From: Negadavirga shengliensis
GTDB taxonomy: Bacteria > Bacteroidota > Bacteroidia > Cytophagales > Cyclobacteriaceae
NCBI RefSeq assembly: GCF_042652345.1
Contig: NZ_JBHSJJ010000019.1
Location: 1-64,000 of the forward strand
DNA length: 64,000 nucleotides
Reading direction: 5' to 3'
The notes beneath the pieces were generated by a model that made no database searches, was not told the DNA's origin, and saw nothing but the letters and a program-made list of their open reading frames with translations. Within the stretch, counting starts at the first letter, position 1; every line of letters starts with the position of its first letter. The translations under genes were made by a program, and so were the position numbers. Below, one piece after another: positions 8,208 to 16,410 of this stretch.

Positions 8208-9418
8208 AGTTTCACCAATCGGGAATCCACAGAAAAACAGGGATCAGAAGCGAGGATTTGATCCAAAAGATCCCGGGCGGCCAAAAATACGGGTAAGTTG
8301 GGAAAAGCCTGGTCCCTTAGGAAATGGGTGAATTTCAGCACCATAAAACCATCCATCCATTGCCAAAACCTGCGCATGAAGACCACCCTGCTCCTGGATT
8401 GGGCTTTCATTTTTTCCACTTCACCAGGCAGTTTTATTATATCCAAAAACAACTGCATGACTTCAGGAAACCCCTTTACATCCACTTCATTTTCATACCA
8501 TTCAGGTACTTTGTCAAACAGAATTTTCAGTAATTTATACACCCTGGGATCATAGCTCAGCCTCTCCCCTTCATTGGCCTTCCATTCCAGTTGGGCCCTG
8601 CCTGTGCCAAAAGGCACGCGGTCAGAAACCCTGCATGATGGATAGACGATGGCTCCAAGGTAACGGAAATTACTGACCGGCAACAACTTATGCATAAAGT
8701 AAAAATCCTCCCCCGCTTTCCTGCGGTTCATCCCCCCTGCCCTGGCATAAGCCGATGCCCTCACTGCCATGCAGGACCCGACCGTATGTACCGCAAAGGG
8801 ATATCCCGCCCATTGCAGTCCCTGTACATAACACCGCAGGTGCAATTCATACTGAACAATGCCTTTTTTAAGGGATTCATCCTGCTCGTTCTCATGCAAA
8901 TGCTCAAATTCAAAATGCCCGAGGTCGATATCAGGATCATTAAAAACGGCTTCCGCCGCTGTCAGGTAATTTTTTGACACGGTACAATCCGCATCCAGGC
9001 AAAGGATCGGGCCGTCTTTTTCCAACATTGCCCAGCGCCTGAAAGCTTCATCCATCCCTATTTTCCTGGCCCACCCGGCTCCTGCATGTTTTTTTGGCAA
9101 ATGCTCTTCCCTGATCACCAAAACCTCCATAAAATCAGGCTTTTCAGTGATGCGCCATGAATTGATTTGCTGGAAGGTGTTTTCATTGGCTTCCAATAGG
9201 GCCGGCTCCGATCCATCAGAGGCGTTGATGGTAATGATCAGCTCCACGCTTCCTTTGGGCCTGTCACAGGAGGCCAGCGAACGGAGCGTAGGCAAAATAT
9301 CCGGTTCCTTGAAAGATGGGATGGCAATAATCAGTCCAAGCTCCCTGCGGGGATGGGAAGAAAAATAAGGTGCTTTTACCTGGAAGCGGTGGGTATAGGT
9401 TTTTAAAAGTTCCTTCAT
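8189..9418 (-). CDS. Glycosyltransferase family 2 protein
   Basis: A GT-A fold glycosyltransferase of 409 aa. IIAIPSFKEPDILPTLRSL is the nucleotide-binding strand and helix, LCLDADC near residue 145 is the DxD-type metal/sugar-nucleotide motif, and GEDFYF near residue 235 is the ED acceptor-site motif. The C-terminal 130 residues are helical with no clear membrane span, so it is a soluble or peripheral enzyme. I use ATG at 9418; a longer frame from 9430 would need TTG. Donor and acceptor are unknown. The last residues (VSCQE) and the TAA stop are encoded by the end of the dispersed element copy A, so the native C-terminus may have been replaced. Confidence 0.8.
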   Translation of the reverse strand: MKELLKTYTHRFQVKAPYFSSHPRRELGLIIAIPSFKEPDILPTLRSLASCDRPKGSVELIITINASDGSEPALLEANENTFQQINSWRITEKPDFMEVLVIREEHLPKKHAGAGWARKIGMDEAFRRWAMLEKDGPILCLDADCTVSKNYLTAAEAVFNDPDIDLGHFEFEHLHENEQDESLKKGIVQYELHLRCYVQGLQWAGYPFAVHTVGSCMAVRASAYARAGGMNRRKAGEDFYFMHKLLPVSNFRYLGAIVYPSCRVSDRVPFGTGRAQLEWKANEGERLSYDPRVYKLLKILFDKVPEWYENEVDVKGFPEVMQLFLDIIKLPGEVEKMKAQSRSRVVFMRRFWQWMDGFMVLKFTHFLRDQAFPNLPVFLAARDLLDQILASDPCFSVDSRLVKLVSCQE

Positions 9419-9558
9419 GCTATTTGGCAAACACGCTCATAGGCGGTATTTAAACTTAGGCAACAAAGGTAAGCACCTTCCCCTTTTTTGAAAAGAAATA
9501 CTAAATTTGCCCGTGGATGATGCTGTTGTGAAAATTGGAGGGGATGAGGAGGGGGCGT

Positions 9559-9632
9559 TTTGGTTGGCGTGGTTGTCATTATTCTCGTGGTTGTCATTGT
9601 TCTCATTGTTGTCGTGGTTGGGGAATGGGGTT
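9559..9632. repeat. Low-complexity tract related to the one at 45548
   Basis: A purine/pyrimidine-skewed run of GTGGTTGTCATT, CTCGTGGTTGTCATTG and GTCGTGGTTGGGG units. Its reverse complement (CCCCAACCACGACAAC...ATGACAACCACG) closely resembles the intergenic tract at 45548-45592. The frames that cross it give Thr-rich nonsense and are not genes. Confidence 0.6.
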
Positions 9633-9691
9633 TGGTTGCGTCTGTGGTTTTTAAGGAAGCCACAGCTTCAGAACCAAATAGTTTTCCACCA

Positions 9692-9767
9692 ATCCCGGGG
9701 CAAGTTCCCCGAAACAAGTTCGGGGCAGGCAGGGGCAGGCCAGGGCTGGCTGGGGCTGGCTAAGATA
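9692..9767. repeat. GC-rich inverted-repeat cluster
   Basis: Nested hairpin material (CCCGGGGCAAGTTCCCCG, CAAGTTCGGGGCAGG) followed by GGCAGG and GGCTGG short tandem units. It belongs with the CCCG...CGGG mini-inserts seen elsewhere in the window's non-coding DNA. No coding potential. Confidence 0.55.
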
Positions 9768-9848
9768 GGTTATTTCAACCTCGGGACAAGCTTATGGCTG
9801 ATAAAGAACAAATTATAAACACATGGAACCGGGCATTTCAATATTGTC

Positions 9849-9885
9849 TCCCCTCTCCGGTAGGGAGAGGGGCCGGGGGTGAGGG
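9849..9885. repeat. Dispersed palindromic repeat (CCCCTCTCC/GGAGAGGGG type)
   Basis: CCCCTCTCCGGTAGGGAGAGGGG forms a stem with a short loop and is followed by CCGGGGGTGAGGG. Repeats of this kind are scattered between genes in many bacterial genomes. Here it lies between two copies of a miaE start-like sequence. Confidence 0.6.
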
Positions 9886-10058
9886 AAAAACCGAGATTCC
9901 ATGCCTGCACACTGAAGTGCATTACGACACGCAAGTATGTGACCGCTAAAAAAACAATTATAATCATATGAAATCGAGCATGACGGGATCGTCACACGGA
10001 GAGATGATTATCTATCATGCGAGATTCCATATGACAATTAAGGAACAATTGTAAACAG

Positions 10059-10646
10059 ATGAAATATTCTATAGACCTTAAAATACCCTCTTCTCAGGAA
10101 TGGCTGGATGCCGTGATGACGGATTTCGATGCTTTTTTACAGGACCATGCAGACTGCGAAAGGAAAGCCTCTGCTATGGCCACCTCCCTGATTGCCAAAT
10201 ATCCGGACCGGGAAAAAATCATCCCGGATATGATCGCCACGGCGATTGAGGAACTGGAGCATTTTCAGCAGGTGTTCGAACTGATGCAGAAGAGAGGCGT
10301 GGCCTTGAACAGGGAGATGCAGGAAGACCCCTACATCAAACAGCTCATGCCCCTCACCCATGGAGGCACCCATGAATCCCGTTTTCTTTCCAGGATGCTG
10401 TTGGGCTCCATCGTGGAATGCCGTGGGTGTGAGCGGTTCCGCATGGTCTCCGAAGCGCAGGAGGATGAGGACCTGAAAAAATTCTACAAAACCCTGTGGA
10501 CCTCGGAAGCCAAACATGGCAATATCTTCGTGGAATTGGCCCTGGAATATTTTGAGGAGAAAACCGTCTATGACCGGCTGCATGAGATGATGGCCTTCGA
10601 GGGAGAAGTCATCAAAAACCTTCCCGTCAGGGCTGCGCTGCATTGA
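10059..10646 (+). CDS. miaE: tRNA-(ms2io6A)-hydroxylase-like protein MiaE
   Basis: A 195-aa non-haem di-iron enzyme of the ferritin-like four-helix fold; the family hydroxylates the isopentenyl group of ms2i6A37 in tRNA. Iron ligand motifs are visible in order: DHADCERKA (about 30-38), EELEHF (about 67-72), ECRGCERF (about 120-127) and SEAKHGNIF (about 150-158). Length matches the family. It begins at ATG 10059 after ATTAAGGAACAATTG. Variants of this start region recur twice upstream (9807 and 9951). The 3' end converges on a toxin gene 22 nt away. Confidence 0.88.
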   Translation: MKYSIDLKIPSSQEWLDAVMTDFDAFLQDHADCERKASAMATSLIAKYPDREKIIPDMIATAIEELEHFQQVFELMQKRGVALNREMQEDPYIKQLMPLTHGGTHESRFLSRMLLGSIVECRGCERFRMVSEAQEDEDLKKFYKTLWTSEAKHGNIFVELALEYFEEKTVYDRLHEMMAFEGEVIKNLPVRAALH

Positions 10647-10668
10647 AAACAGGTTAGTTGATGTTACA

Positions 10669-11160
10669 TCAAACAATCTTAGCAATAACATTCATGGAAA
10701 TAAACATTTTTCCGCTATCGGGGAGAAGTTCAAATCCATACTTCGAATAAAATTTAGCGGCTTTTTCATTGATGGGATCAACGACCACAGCCATTGCTCC
10801 TATACTTTGCTTGGATAAGTTATAACTCCGAATTAAGGCATCTATTAGCAAATGTTCTCCTAACCCGGTTCCTTTTTCGGACAGATGCCTCGCTAGCCGT
10901 CCTAGCAGAATCACGGGAACATGGTAATTTTTCGGAACCCTCTTCCGATAGTGTTCAGGCAAGCTATCCCTGCCAAGACTTTCACTGGATAGCGTGTAAT
11001 AGCCGATGACTTCTTTGTGCTCATTTATCGCCACAAAGCACGCTGCCAGTCCTTTTTTTATATCCTGACTTACTTGCTTTCGGACATATTCCGACAGTGA
11101 TTCCTCTTCGCAACTAAATTTACTCCGGGTATGGCTTTTGTCTAAAAGTACTACCTTCAC
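10669..11160 (-). CDS. GNAT-family N-acetyltransferase toxin (TacT-like)
   Basis: A 163-aa GNAT acetyltransferase. LLGRLARHLSEKGTGLGEHL (about 85-105) is the acetyl-CoA-binding strand and P-loop, and KAAKFYSKYGFELLP is the family's C-terminal motif. TacT-like toxins acetylate the aminoacyl group of charged tRNA and stop translation. It starts with GTG at 11160, overlapping the TGA of the antitoxin gene (GTGA, 4 nt), the usual coupling in type II toxin-antitoxin operons. Gene order antitoxin-toxin fits DUF1778/GNAT modules. A housekeeping acetyltransferase is unlikely given the partner. Confidence 0.85.
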   Translation of the reverse strand: MKVVLLDKSHTRSKFSCEEESLSEYVRKQVSQDIKKGLAACFVAINEHKEVIGYYTLSSESLGRDSLPEHYRKRVPKNYHVPVILLGRLARHLSEKGTGLGEHLLIDALIRSYNLSKQSIGAMAVVVDPINEKAAKFYSKYGFELLPDSGKMFISMNVIAKIV

Positions 11161-11444
11161 TTTGCGGTAAATCTTGATTTATACCTTTTAGCCGCAGCTA
11201 CTAATTTCTCATTAGGTTCCTGGTCTCCAAAAACTGTGTCGAAAAAAATCTTTCTATCCCTATCACTGGCAATGATCTTATCTCTTTCTGAAATAATCCG
11301 TTCAGCCTGCATCCTTAGTATCCTGATAATGAACCCGCTAAAAGTCCTATCCCCACTAAGTTCTTGTGCTTTTTTAAAAACTTCTTTATCTTCAACTGAA
11401 ACGCGAATCTCAATCCGTTCCTCCTTTTTCAAAGACATCTTCAT
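11157..11444 (-). CDS. DUF1778-type antitoxin (TacA-like)
   Basis: A 95-aa antitoxin. The N-terminal half (KKEERIEIRVSVEDKEVFKKA) is a ribbon-helix-helix DNA-binding domain; the C-terminal half is the charged toxin-neutralising tail ending with a basic stretch. I start at ATG 11444; a longer frame opens only at TTG 11474, and that codon falls in the inverted repeat that looks like the operator. Antitoxins of this family neutralise the GNAT toxin and repress the shared promoter. The stop codon overlaps the toxin's GTG start. Confidence 0.82.
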   Translation of the reverse strand: MKMSLKKEERIEIRVSVEDKEVFKKAQELSGDRTFSGFIIRILRMQAERIISERDKIIASDRDRKIFFDTVFGDQEPNEKLVAAAKRYKSRFTAK

Positions 11445-11472
11445 CTCATTTAACTTTGATCTTCTATACGAC

Positions 11473-11499
11473 AAATGTACGGAATTTGTACGGACATTT
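11473..11499 (-). promoter_or_regulatory. Probable TacA-like operator
   Basis: Inverted repeat AAATGT (11473-11478) and ACATTT (11494-11499) enclosing two GTAC half-sites at 11477 and 11488 (GTACGGAATTTGTAC). It lies about 30 nt upstream of the antitoxin ATG, where autorepressors of this class bind. Function is inferred from symmetry and position. Confidence 0.5.
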
Positions 11500-11648
11500 C
11501 AAATTACACAAAACCGTAAAAACCACTTCTATTCCAAAACAAACAATGATATTACATTTTATTTTTCTCACAGGAAATTCCTGCATTGAAAAAATAAAAA
11601 CCGTCATCTCGGAAATCCGTAAACATTAGTACAACTAATTGAGTCTTT

Positions 11649-12242
11649 ATGTTTAAAAACATTTCTCTCGGGCCGCTCTTATTGCTTCTGCTAATGGCAT
11701 GTGTAGATGAAGACACCCTTCCTCCAGGGACCCAATTGATGTTGAACCCCCATATATCTTTATCCCACGATTCGGTTTTCCCCTGGACTGCGAATAAATC
11801 CGACGGTATCGAATTAGGGGTGAGCAAAGAAGTTTTTATGACTGGAATTCAATCATTGTTCATAGAAAACCGGGATAGCGTCAATCTCAACTACGGATCC
11901 TGGACACAAACCTATTCGGGTCCAATGCCTGCCCAGGGAAGTACCTTAGAGCTCATAGCTTTCCTCAAGGGAGAAAATATAAGCAGTGTATTTCCCACCT
12001 CTCCCAGAGTTTATATCTCATTTCGGATATTTCCTCAGAGTGACAGCAAAGGAAATACCCAAGGAAGATCCGCTGGGTCCGATAGTTATTCATTCTTGGA
12101 GGGTGATTTTGATTGGACGCCCATCATCATCACCCTGGATAACTTTCCTTCCGAAGCAGATAACATTAGCGTTAATTTAGGAATGCTCAGTGGGACTACT
12201 GGAAAAATCTATTTTGATGAAATTACGCTTACGGTAAAGTAA
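11649..12242 (+). CDS. Hypothetical lipoprotein, beta-sandwich-like
   Basis: A 197-aa protein with a lipoprotein signal ending LLMAC (Cys18). The rest is beta-rich with features seen in carbohydrate-binding-module-like folds (WTQTYSGPMPAQGSTLELIAFLKG, RVYISFRIF, IYFDEITLTVK at the C-terminus, the last resembling the closing strand of CBM-type sandwiches). There is no catalytic motif. It is probably surface-exposed or periplasmic. It stands alone between the TA operon, which is divergent, and a convergent DUF4221 gene. Confidence 0.6.
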   Translation: MFKNISLGPLLLLLLMACVDEDTLPPGTQLMLNPHISLSHDSVFPWTANKSDGIELGVSKEVFMTGIQSLFIENRDSVNLNYGSWTQTYSGPMPAQGSTLELIAFLKGENISSVFPTSPRVYISFRIFPQSDSKGNTQGRSAGSDSYSFLEGDFDWTPIIITLDNFPSEADNISVNLGMLSGTTGKIYFDEITLTVK

Positions 12243-12318
12243 TGTTACCGAATTCCTTTTTAGGTATAATCTCAACCAAAAATACCCCTCCTACCTCAGC
12301 ACCAAAGCACACCAAAAC

Positions 12319-13524
12319 CTACTCCCCTTCCTCCAAAACAAGCAAAGCAAAAGCAAAATAGTCTTCCTGATTATCCGGGTTTTCGGGGTGGTTGATGGAA
12401 ATATAAAGTCCCTCCTCGGCCACAAAGGCATTGTGGGGAACGTAATGCGGTTTATCAAACAGGGTCTCTCCCAATATGTTCAGGTCTTTGTCCAAAACCA
12501 TAATGGAAAACTTTTTCGGGAATCCCCGCAGCTGCATTCCTTCTTCCCGGTCCCTTATCTCCACTTCAGGATAACAAAACCGGTAAAACACCTCCCGGTA
12601 AGGGTCATACATAATGCCTGAATACCGGTTGGATCCAAAGGTATACTGCATGTTTTCCAAAGGAGTGCCAGATAGCGGACGGTTGGCGAAATCATCCGGA
12701 AGGTATTTGCTCCGGGCATATACCTCCTCTAATTCCCCGGTATCCGAGGTGGAATAATACAGCCGGTGGTCTGCAAAGAACGAATACACCGTTTTTTGGG
12801 GGGATGCGGCCATGCTGAATTCAAAAATCCTGGGACCTTGGGCCAGGTAGCCTTTGGGATAAAAATGGGGAAGCAAACCACTCTCGCCATTGTTTAAGTT
12901 AATGGTGTATGCGAGGTGTCTGGTAGATAGCTCTTCGTCCTTCAATTCATTGTAGTTCCCTTCAGGCCTGGTTCTGACAACCAGCCGCTGGCCACTTTGA
13001 AGTACCGGAGGGGAATCGGGCAAGACAAATGCCGGCGTATGAAAATCCGGGACACTATAGGTGTGTTTGTTTTTGATGGATTTTGAAGTATCGGTTATAA
13101 AAATCTCACCTTTGAATTGTGGAAAAATAAATATACTGTCCAGGTTATGGACATGAAACCCAAATACGTGGCCTACTCCCTTGTCACCTTCCACTTCAAA
13201 TTGCAGCCTTTTATGCAATTTTTGTTCCTGCAGGTCAAACATTTGTATCTCGTTTTTCCCTTCGTTCAGGCTGAATAACCAGGGTTTCTCCCCCCTGAAA
13301 TAACGGATACCGGCGTAACTGAAATTCGGTGTCTCTTCATCAATGCCCAAGGCAAGATTTTTTTCAGCGTTGATCAATTGCAGGTTTCCGGAAGATACAC
13401 TGGCGGATTCATTGGAACGGCATCCTGCAAAAGAGAACAAGCATAAAACGGGCAAAACGTAAAACAAAACAGGTAGTTTGTTCAAAAACAAAGGAAGGAT
13501 TTCACATCCCGGCGTTCTTATCAT
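12319..13524 (-). CDS. DUF4221 family lipoprotein
   Basis: A 401-aa Bacteroidota lipoprotein of the DUF4221 family; function unknown. A hydrophobic stretch (LPVLFYVLPVLCLFSFAGC) ends in a lipobox Cys at residue 35. The mature protein has repeated beta-strand units (FDLQEQKLHKRLQFE, GFHVHNLDSIFIFPQFKGEIFITD) consistent with a six-bladed propeller. It is one of several propeller-type lipoproteins in the window (compare 36355, 37849 and 39162). Its promoter region borders the nested repeat at 13661. Confidence 0.75.
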   Translation of the reverse strand: MIRTPGCEILPLFLNKLPVLFYVLPVLCLFSFAGCRSNESASVSSGNLQLINAEKNLALGIDEETPNFSYAGIRYFRGEKPWLFSLNEGKNEIQMFDLQEQKLHKRLQFEVEGDKGVGHVFGFHVHNLDSIFIFPQFKGEIFITDTSKSIKNKHTYSVPDFHTPAFVLPDSPPVLQSGQRLVVRTRPEGNYNELKDEELSTRHLAYTINLNNGESGLLPHFYPKGYLAQGPRIFEFSMAASPQKTVYSFFADHRLYYSTSDTGELEEVYARSKYLPDDFANRPLSGTPLENMQYTFGSNRYSGIMYDPYREVFYRFCYPEVEIRDREEGMQLRGFPKKFSIMVLDKDLNILGETLFDKPHYVPHNAFVAEEGLYISINHPENPDNQEDYFAFALLVLEEGE

Positions 13525-13660
13525 AGCAGCAACAGATTAGTGGAATTATCAATATAGTTATTAATCTCCAATTCGCCTACAACCCAACTAATAAATAAAT
13601 AGAATATTTTTACCGGAAGGAAGAGACGCCGATCAAGCCATATCCGGTTTTTCAACAGCG

Positions 13661-14170
13661 TAGTGTCGCGTCAAATGTAAATTAACGGAAATCTCGACGA
13701 TTTTTTGTCCACTAATCCCGAAGCAGGCTGGGACAGGTCTACACTAATTAACACTAATAAGATAGAGGCGATCCACGATTGGCTGGTGTTTCTGAGCCTG
13801 GCCCTGATCCGGTTCATTCCGTAGCCAAGAAAATACTGGATAATTTGTCCCGCTGTGCGGGATACATGTTTTCGGTAATCTGGGCAACCGTCTCACGGTC
13901 GTCAAGGTTGAGGACGTGCTTGATGATCACCGCACAGATCAGCACACGTGGGTTAAGGGTAGGCCTTCCCGTCTGCTTAGAGGGATTACGTTTGTTGAAT
14001 ATTCCTACCAGATCTTCCCAGGGAATCCGGGAGCTGAGCTCAACCACCCTAATTGAACGGCTTTTAAATCAAAAATCCAACTTCGTGTTAATTCGTGCAA
14101 TCCGTGGACATCTGGGGGCATTTAGGGAACTAATCGGGGCGATCGGAAACCCTACTTGACTTAACCGTAG
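13661..14170 (+). repeat. MITE-like element, copy B, split by an IS5-type remnant
   Basis: The left part (13661-13765) begins TAGTGTCGCGTCAAATG and matches copy C through TTTTTTGTCCACTAAT. The right part (about 14080-14170) matches at CGTGCAATCCGTGGACATCT and GATCGGAAACCC and ends in a decayed inverted repeat. The 300 bp between them carry an IS5-family transposase fragment. A 25-bp insert at 13717-13741 (CCCGAAG...GGGACAGG) interrupts the left part relative to copy A. Confidence 0.7.
13780..14068 (-). pseudogene. IS5-family transposase N-terminal remnant
   Basis: The minus strand encodes VVELSSRIPWEDLVGIFNKR, NPSKQTGRPTLNPRVL and LNDRET-like DRETVAQITENMY, the N-terminal DUF772 region of IS5/IS1182-type transposases. 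After ENMY the frame is broken by a palindromic insert at about 13848-13862 (TCCCGCTGTGCGGGA on the plus strand). Beyond it the expected QYFLGYG resumes in another frame. The DDE catalytic domain is missing. The fragment lies inside dispersed element copy B. Confidence 0.8.
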
Positions 14171-14194
14171 TGCTTCTATCAATAAGACCGGCAT

Positions 14195-15421
14195 CTATTT
14201 GTGAACGATAACGGGATCATCAAATCCATCGGGGTCATTTTTGACCACACCATCCGTTTTATAATTGCCTCCCGAAACCAGGAATACACCGGCAGCATGG
14301 GGAGCCGCCATCGATGTCCCGCTGATGGTACGGTAAGCCCCACCCTTCCAAGTGGATCTGATGCTTACACCGGGAGAACAAAAATCCACGGGAGGGTTTC
14401 CAAAATTGGAAAAGGAGGCCCAGGTGTCATTGTTGTCCATAGCGGAAATCGTATAGACATTTTTCCCTTCCGCACGTGCAGGCGAATAGTTGTCGGCATC
14501 ATCCGCGTCATTACCCGCTGCCACACAGAAAATAACGCCGTTTTTTGCAGCTTCCACCACAGCCTGATCCAATGTCGCAGATTCGGGCCCGCCCAAGCTC
14601 AGGTTGGCCACATCGCCGGGTTCACCATTCGCCGCCACATAATCCACCCCTGCTATTACCCCGGAATAGGTCCCGTTACCCTTTGAGTCAAGAACTTTTA
14701 TGGGTACTACCGTGACACCGGCAGCGACACCCACCACACCTATTTCATTGTCAATAGCCCCTATGATGCCGGCTACATGGGTTCCATGCCCGTCACCATC
14801 ATCCAGGGATTTGGAGTCGCGTCCTTTGGTAAAAGCATTGAATCCCCGCGACTCATCCACATTCAAATCCGGATGATCCAAATCAATTCCGGTATCGATC
14901 ACCCAGGCCACATGGTTACAATCGGAAAAATCTACCGCTCCCCCCACTCTGTTAATTCCATAAGGCGCTTCCTGTCCGGTTCCGGCATCTTCTTCTCCCC
15001 TTTCCCACGGAGGAGCCAAAGTAATGATCCGGTCCTGCTCAATATATGCCACCTCGGGATCTTTGATGAGATTATCCAGCATATCCTTATTCAGTGGAGC
15101 AGAAAAACCATATATACTGGAACTGTATACATGTTCGAGAGACGCTTCAGCAATCAACGCTTTCCTTAAAAGGGGACCGATGGCCGATTTCATATCCTCC
15201 GTCCGTTGTTTGTGGTCACCGTGTAATTGTATGCGTGCATTGACCGCATCCCTTTTAAGCACGACAATATAGTGCCCTTCGAGTAATCCGGAAACGGTTG
15301 TCTCTACCGACTGGTCCTCTTTTTCTGTCTCTTCAAATACATCCGGTTGGCATGAACTTAAGCCCGTGAAAATGGCCGCTAAAAAGATCATTTTCGTTTT
15401 TTCAGTAAAGCTAACATACAT
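14195..15421 (-). CDS. S8 family serine peptidase (subtilisin-like) lipoprotein
   Basis: A 408-aa subtilase. A lipoprotein signal ends GLSSC; an I9-type propeptide follows (about 48-135, HYIVVLKRDA...VAYIEQDRII). The catalytic domain has the full triad: Asp176 (VIDTGID), His212 (DGHGTHVAG) and Ser370 (GTSMAAPHAAG), with oxyanion Asn304 (AAGND). I use ATG at 15421; GTG at 15427 is the only longer option. The enzyme should be anchored outside the inner membrane and activated by loss of the propeptide. The acidic C-terminal tail (NDPDGFDDPV) is short. It is monocistronic, with an AT-rich upstream region of 250 nt. Confidence 0.93.
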   Translation of the reverse strand: MYVSFTEKTKMIFLAAIFTGLSSCQPDVFEETEKEDQSVETTVSGLLEGHYIVVLKRDAVNARIQLHGDHKQRTEDMKSAIGPLLRKALIAEASLEHVYSSSIYGFSAPLNKDMLDNLIKDPEVAYIEQDRIITLAPPWERGEEDAGTGQEAPYGINRVGGAVDFSDCNHVAWVIDTGIDLDHPDLNVDESRGFNAFTKGRDSKSLDDGDGHGTHVAGIIGAIDNEIGVVGVAAGVTVVPIKVLDSKGNGTYSGVIAGVDYVAANGEPGDVANLSLGGPESATLDQAVVEAAKNGVIFCVAAGNDADDADNYSPARAEGKNVYTISAMDNNDTWASFSNFGNPPVDFCSPGVSIRSTWKGGAYRTISGTSMAAPHAAGVFLVSGGNYKTDGVVKNDPDGFDDPVIVHK

Positions 15422-15678
15422 AGGCACATCCGTTTAAATTAAAATATCATGAAATTATACCATAATATAATTTATAATAACAATACATACAATATTGATG
15501 ATTACAAATGCCTAAAAAAAATTGTTTTTTACACAAAAAATATAAAATATATGCTGATATTATAAGTCCAGACGGATTATCTGTCCTGATGCGCTATCGG
15601 AATTAACCTGCGCGAAGCCCAAGTTTGAGAAAGGTGGTCAAAAGTTTTTTAAAAGAGATTGAAAAAAATTCCTGTGCG

Positions 15679-16332
15679 TCAACTTTCGCTTACCTGCTCA
15701 GCTTCCTCTGTAAGCTTATGTAAATTGGTGGTAATAGGCTTCTCTTTAAGCTGTTTGGCCAGGTAAACCGTGTTGCTTACCAGAAACCTCAAATTCTTGT
15801 TGGTAAACAAATGCTTATCACCTCCACCTTCGAGATAACTGGGGCCGGGACCGGCATCGCCTACCCAATAGGCCATGGAATTGGGAGGAATGGTGCAGCC
15901 CGAATGATTAAGCGAGAAGAGCACATCAGCACAGACTTTTTTTGCGCCGTCCTCATTTCCTGTCACCAGTACGCCCCCGATTTTATTGTACAAAGGATAT
16001 TGTCCCGTTTCCTCATCCTGTTCGGCAGTACTGCCATCGATCCGTTCGATTACCATCTTGCAAACAGAAGACTTATCACCCAGCCAGACCGGCGAACCAA
16101 TTATCAGGATGTCTGACTTCTTAACTTCCGCTAAAATTTGCGGCCATTCATCTCCATTCCCTTCGTCAGAGGTAGTTCCAAAAGCGACATGATGGTCCAC
16201 TACCCTGATGACCTGGCTTTCCACCCCATATTCTTTGAACAGCGAAACGGATTTGTTGATCAGGGCTTCCGTATTTGACGTCTCCGGGGACTTCTTTAAA
16301 GTACAGTTTAAGAATAGGACTTTCAGTTCCAT
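15679..16332 (-). CDS. Flavodoxin/NADPH-dependent FMN reductase family protein
   Basis: A 217-aa flavodoxin-fold protein. KVLFLNCTLKKSPETSNT (about 4-21) is the phosphate-binding loop for FMN, and ILIIGSPVWLGDKSSVCK (about 75-92) is the isoalloxazine-binding loop of NADPH:FMN reductase/WrbA-like proteins. No signal peptide, so cytosolic. It lies 78 nt downstream of the FAD oxidoreductase gene in the same direction and may be its redox partner, an inference from position. Its own substrate is unknown. Confidence 0.8.
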   Translation of the reverse strand: MELKVLFLNCTLKKSPETSNTEALINKSVSLFKEYGVESQVIRVVDHHVAFGTTSDEGNGDEWPQILAEVKKSDILIIGSPVWLGDKSSVCKMVIERIDGSTAEQDEETGQYPLYNKIGGVLVTGNEDGAKKVCADVLFSLNHSGCTIPPNSMAYWVGDAGPGPSYLEGGGDKHLFTNKNLRFLVSNTVYLAKQLKEKPITTNLHKLTEEAEQVSES

Positions 16333-16410
16333 AAATTGTCGGTTTATTGATGGGACATGCGAGCGCTAGGTTTTCACCACAAACGCCATACCCAAAAAAT
16401 TCATTTACCA

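Noticed and set aside
9415..9717. 100-codon minus-strand frame with Thr-rich sequence
   Set aside because: It translates a low-complexity DNA tract and a GC-rich repeat; the repeated Thr/Met pattern comes from the DNA repeat.
13779..14159. 126-codon plus-strand frame
   Set aside because: It is antisense to the IS5 transposase remnant and runs into the dispersed repeat.
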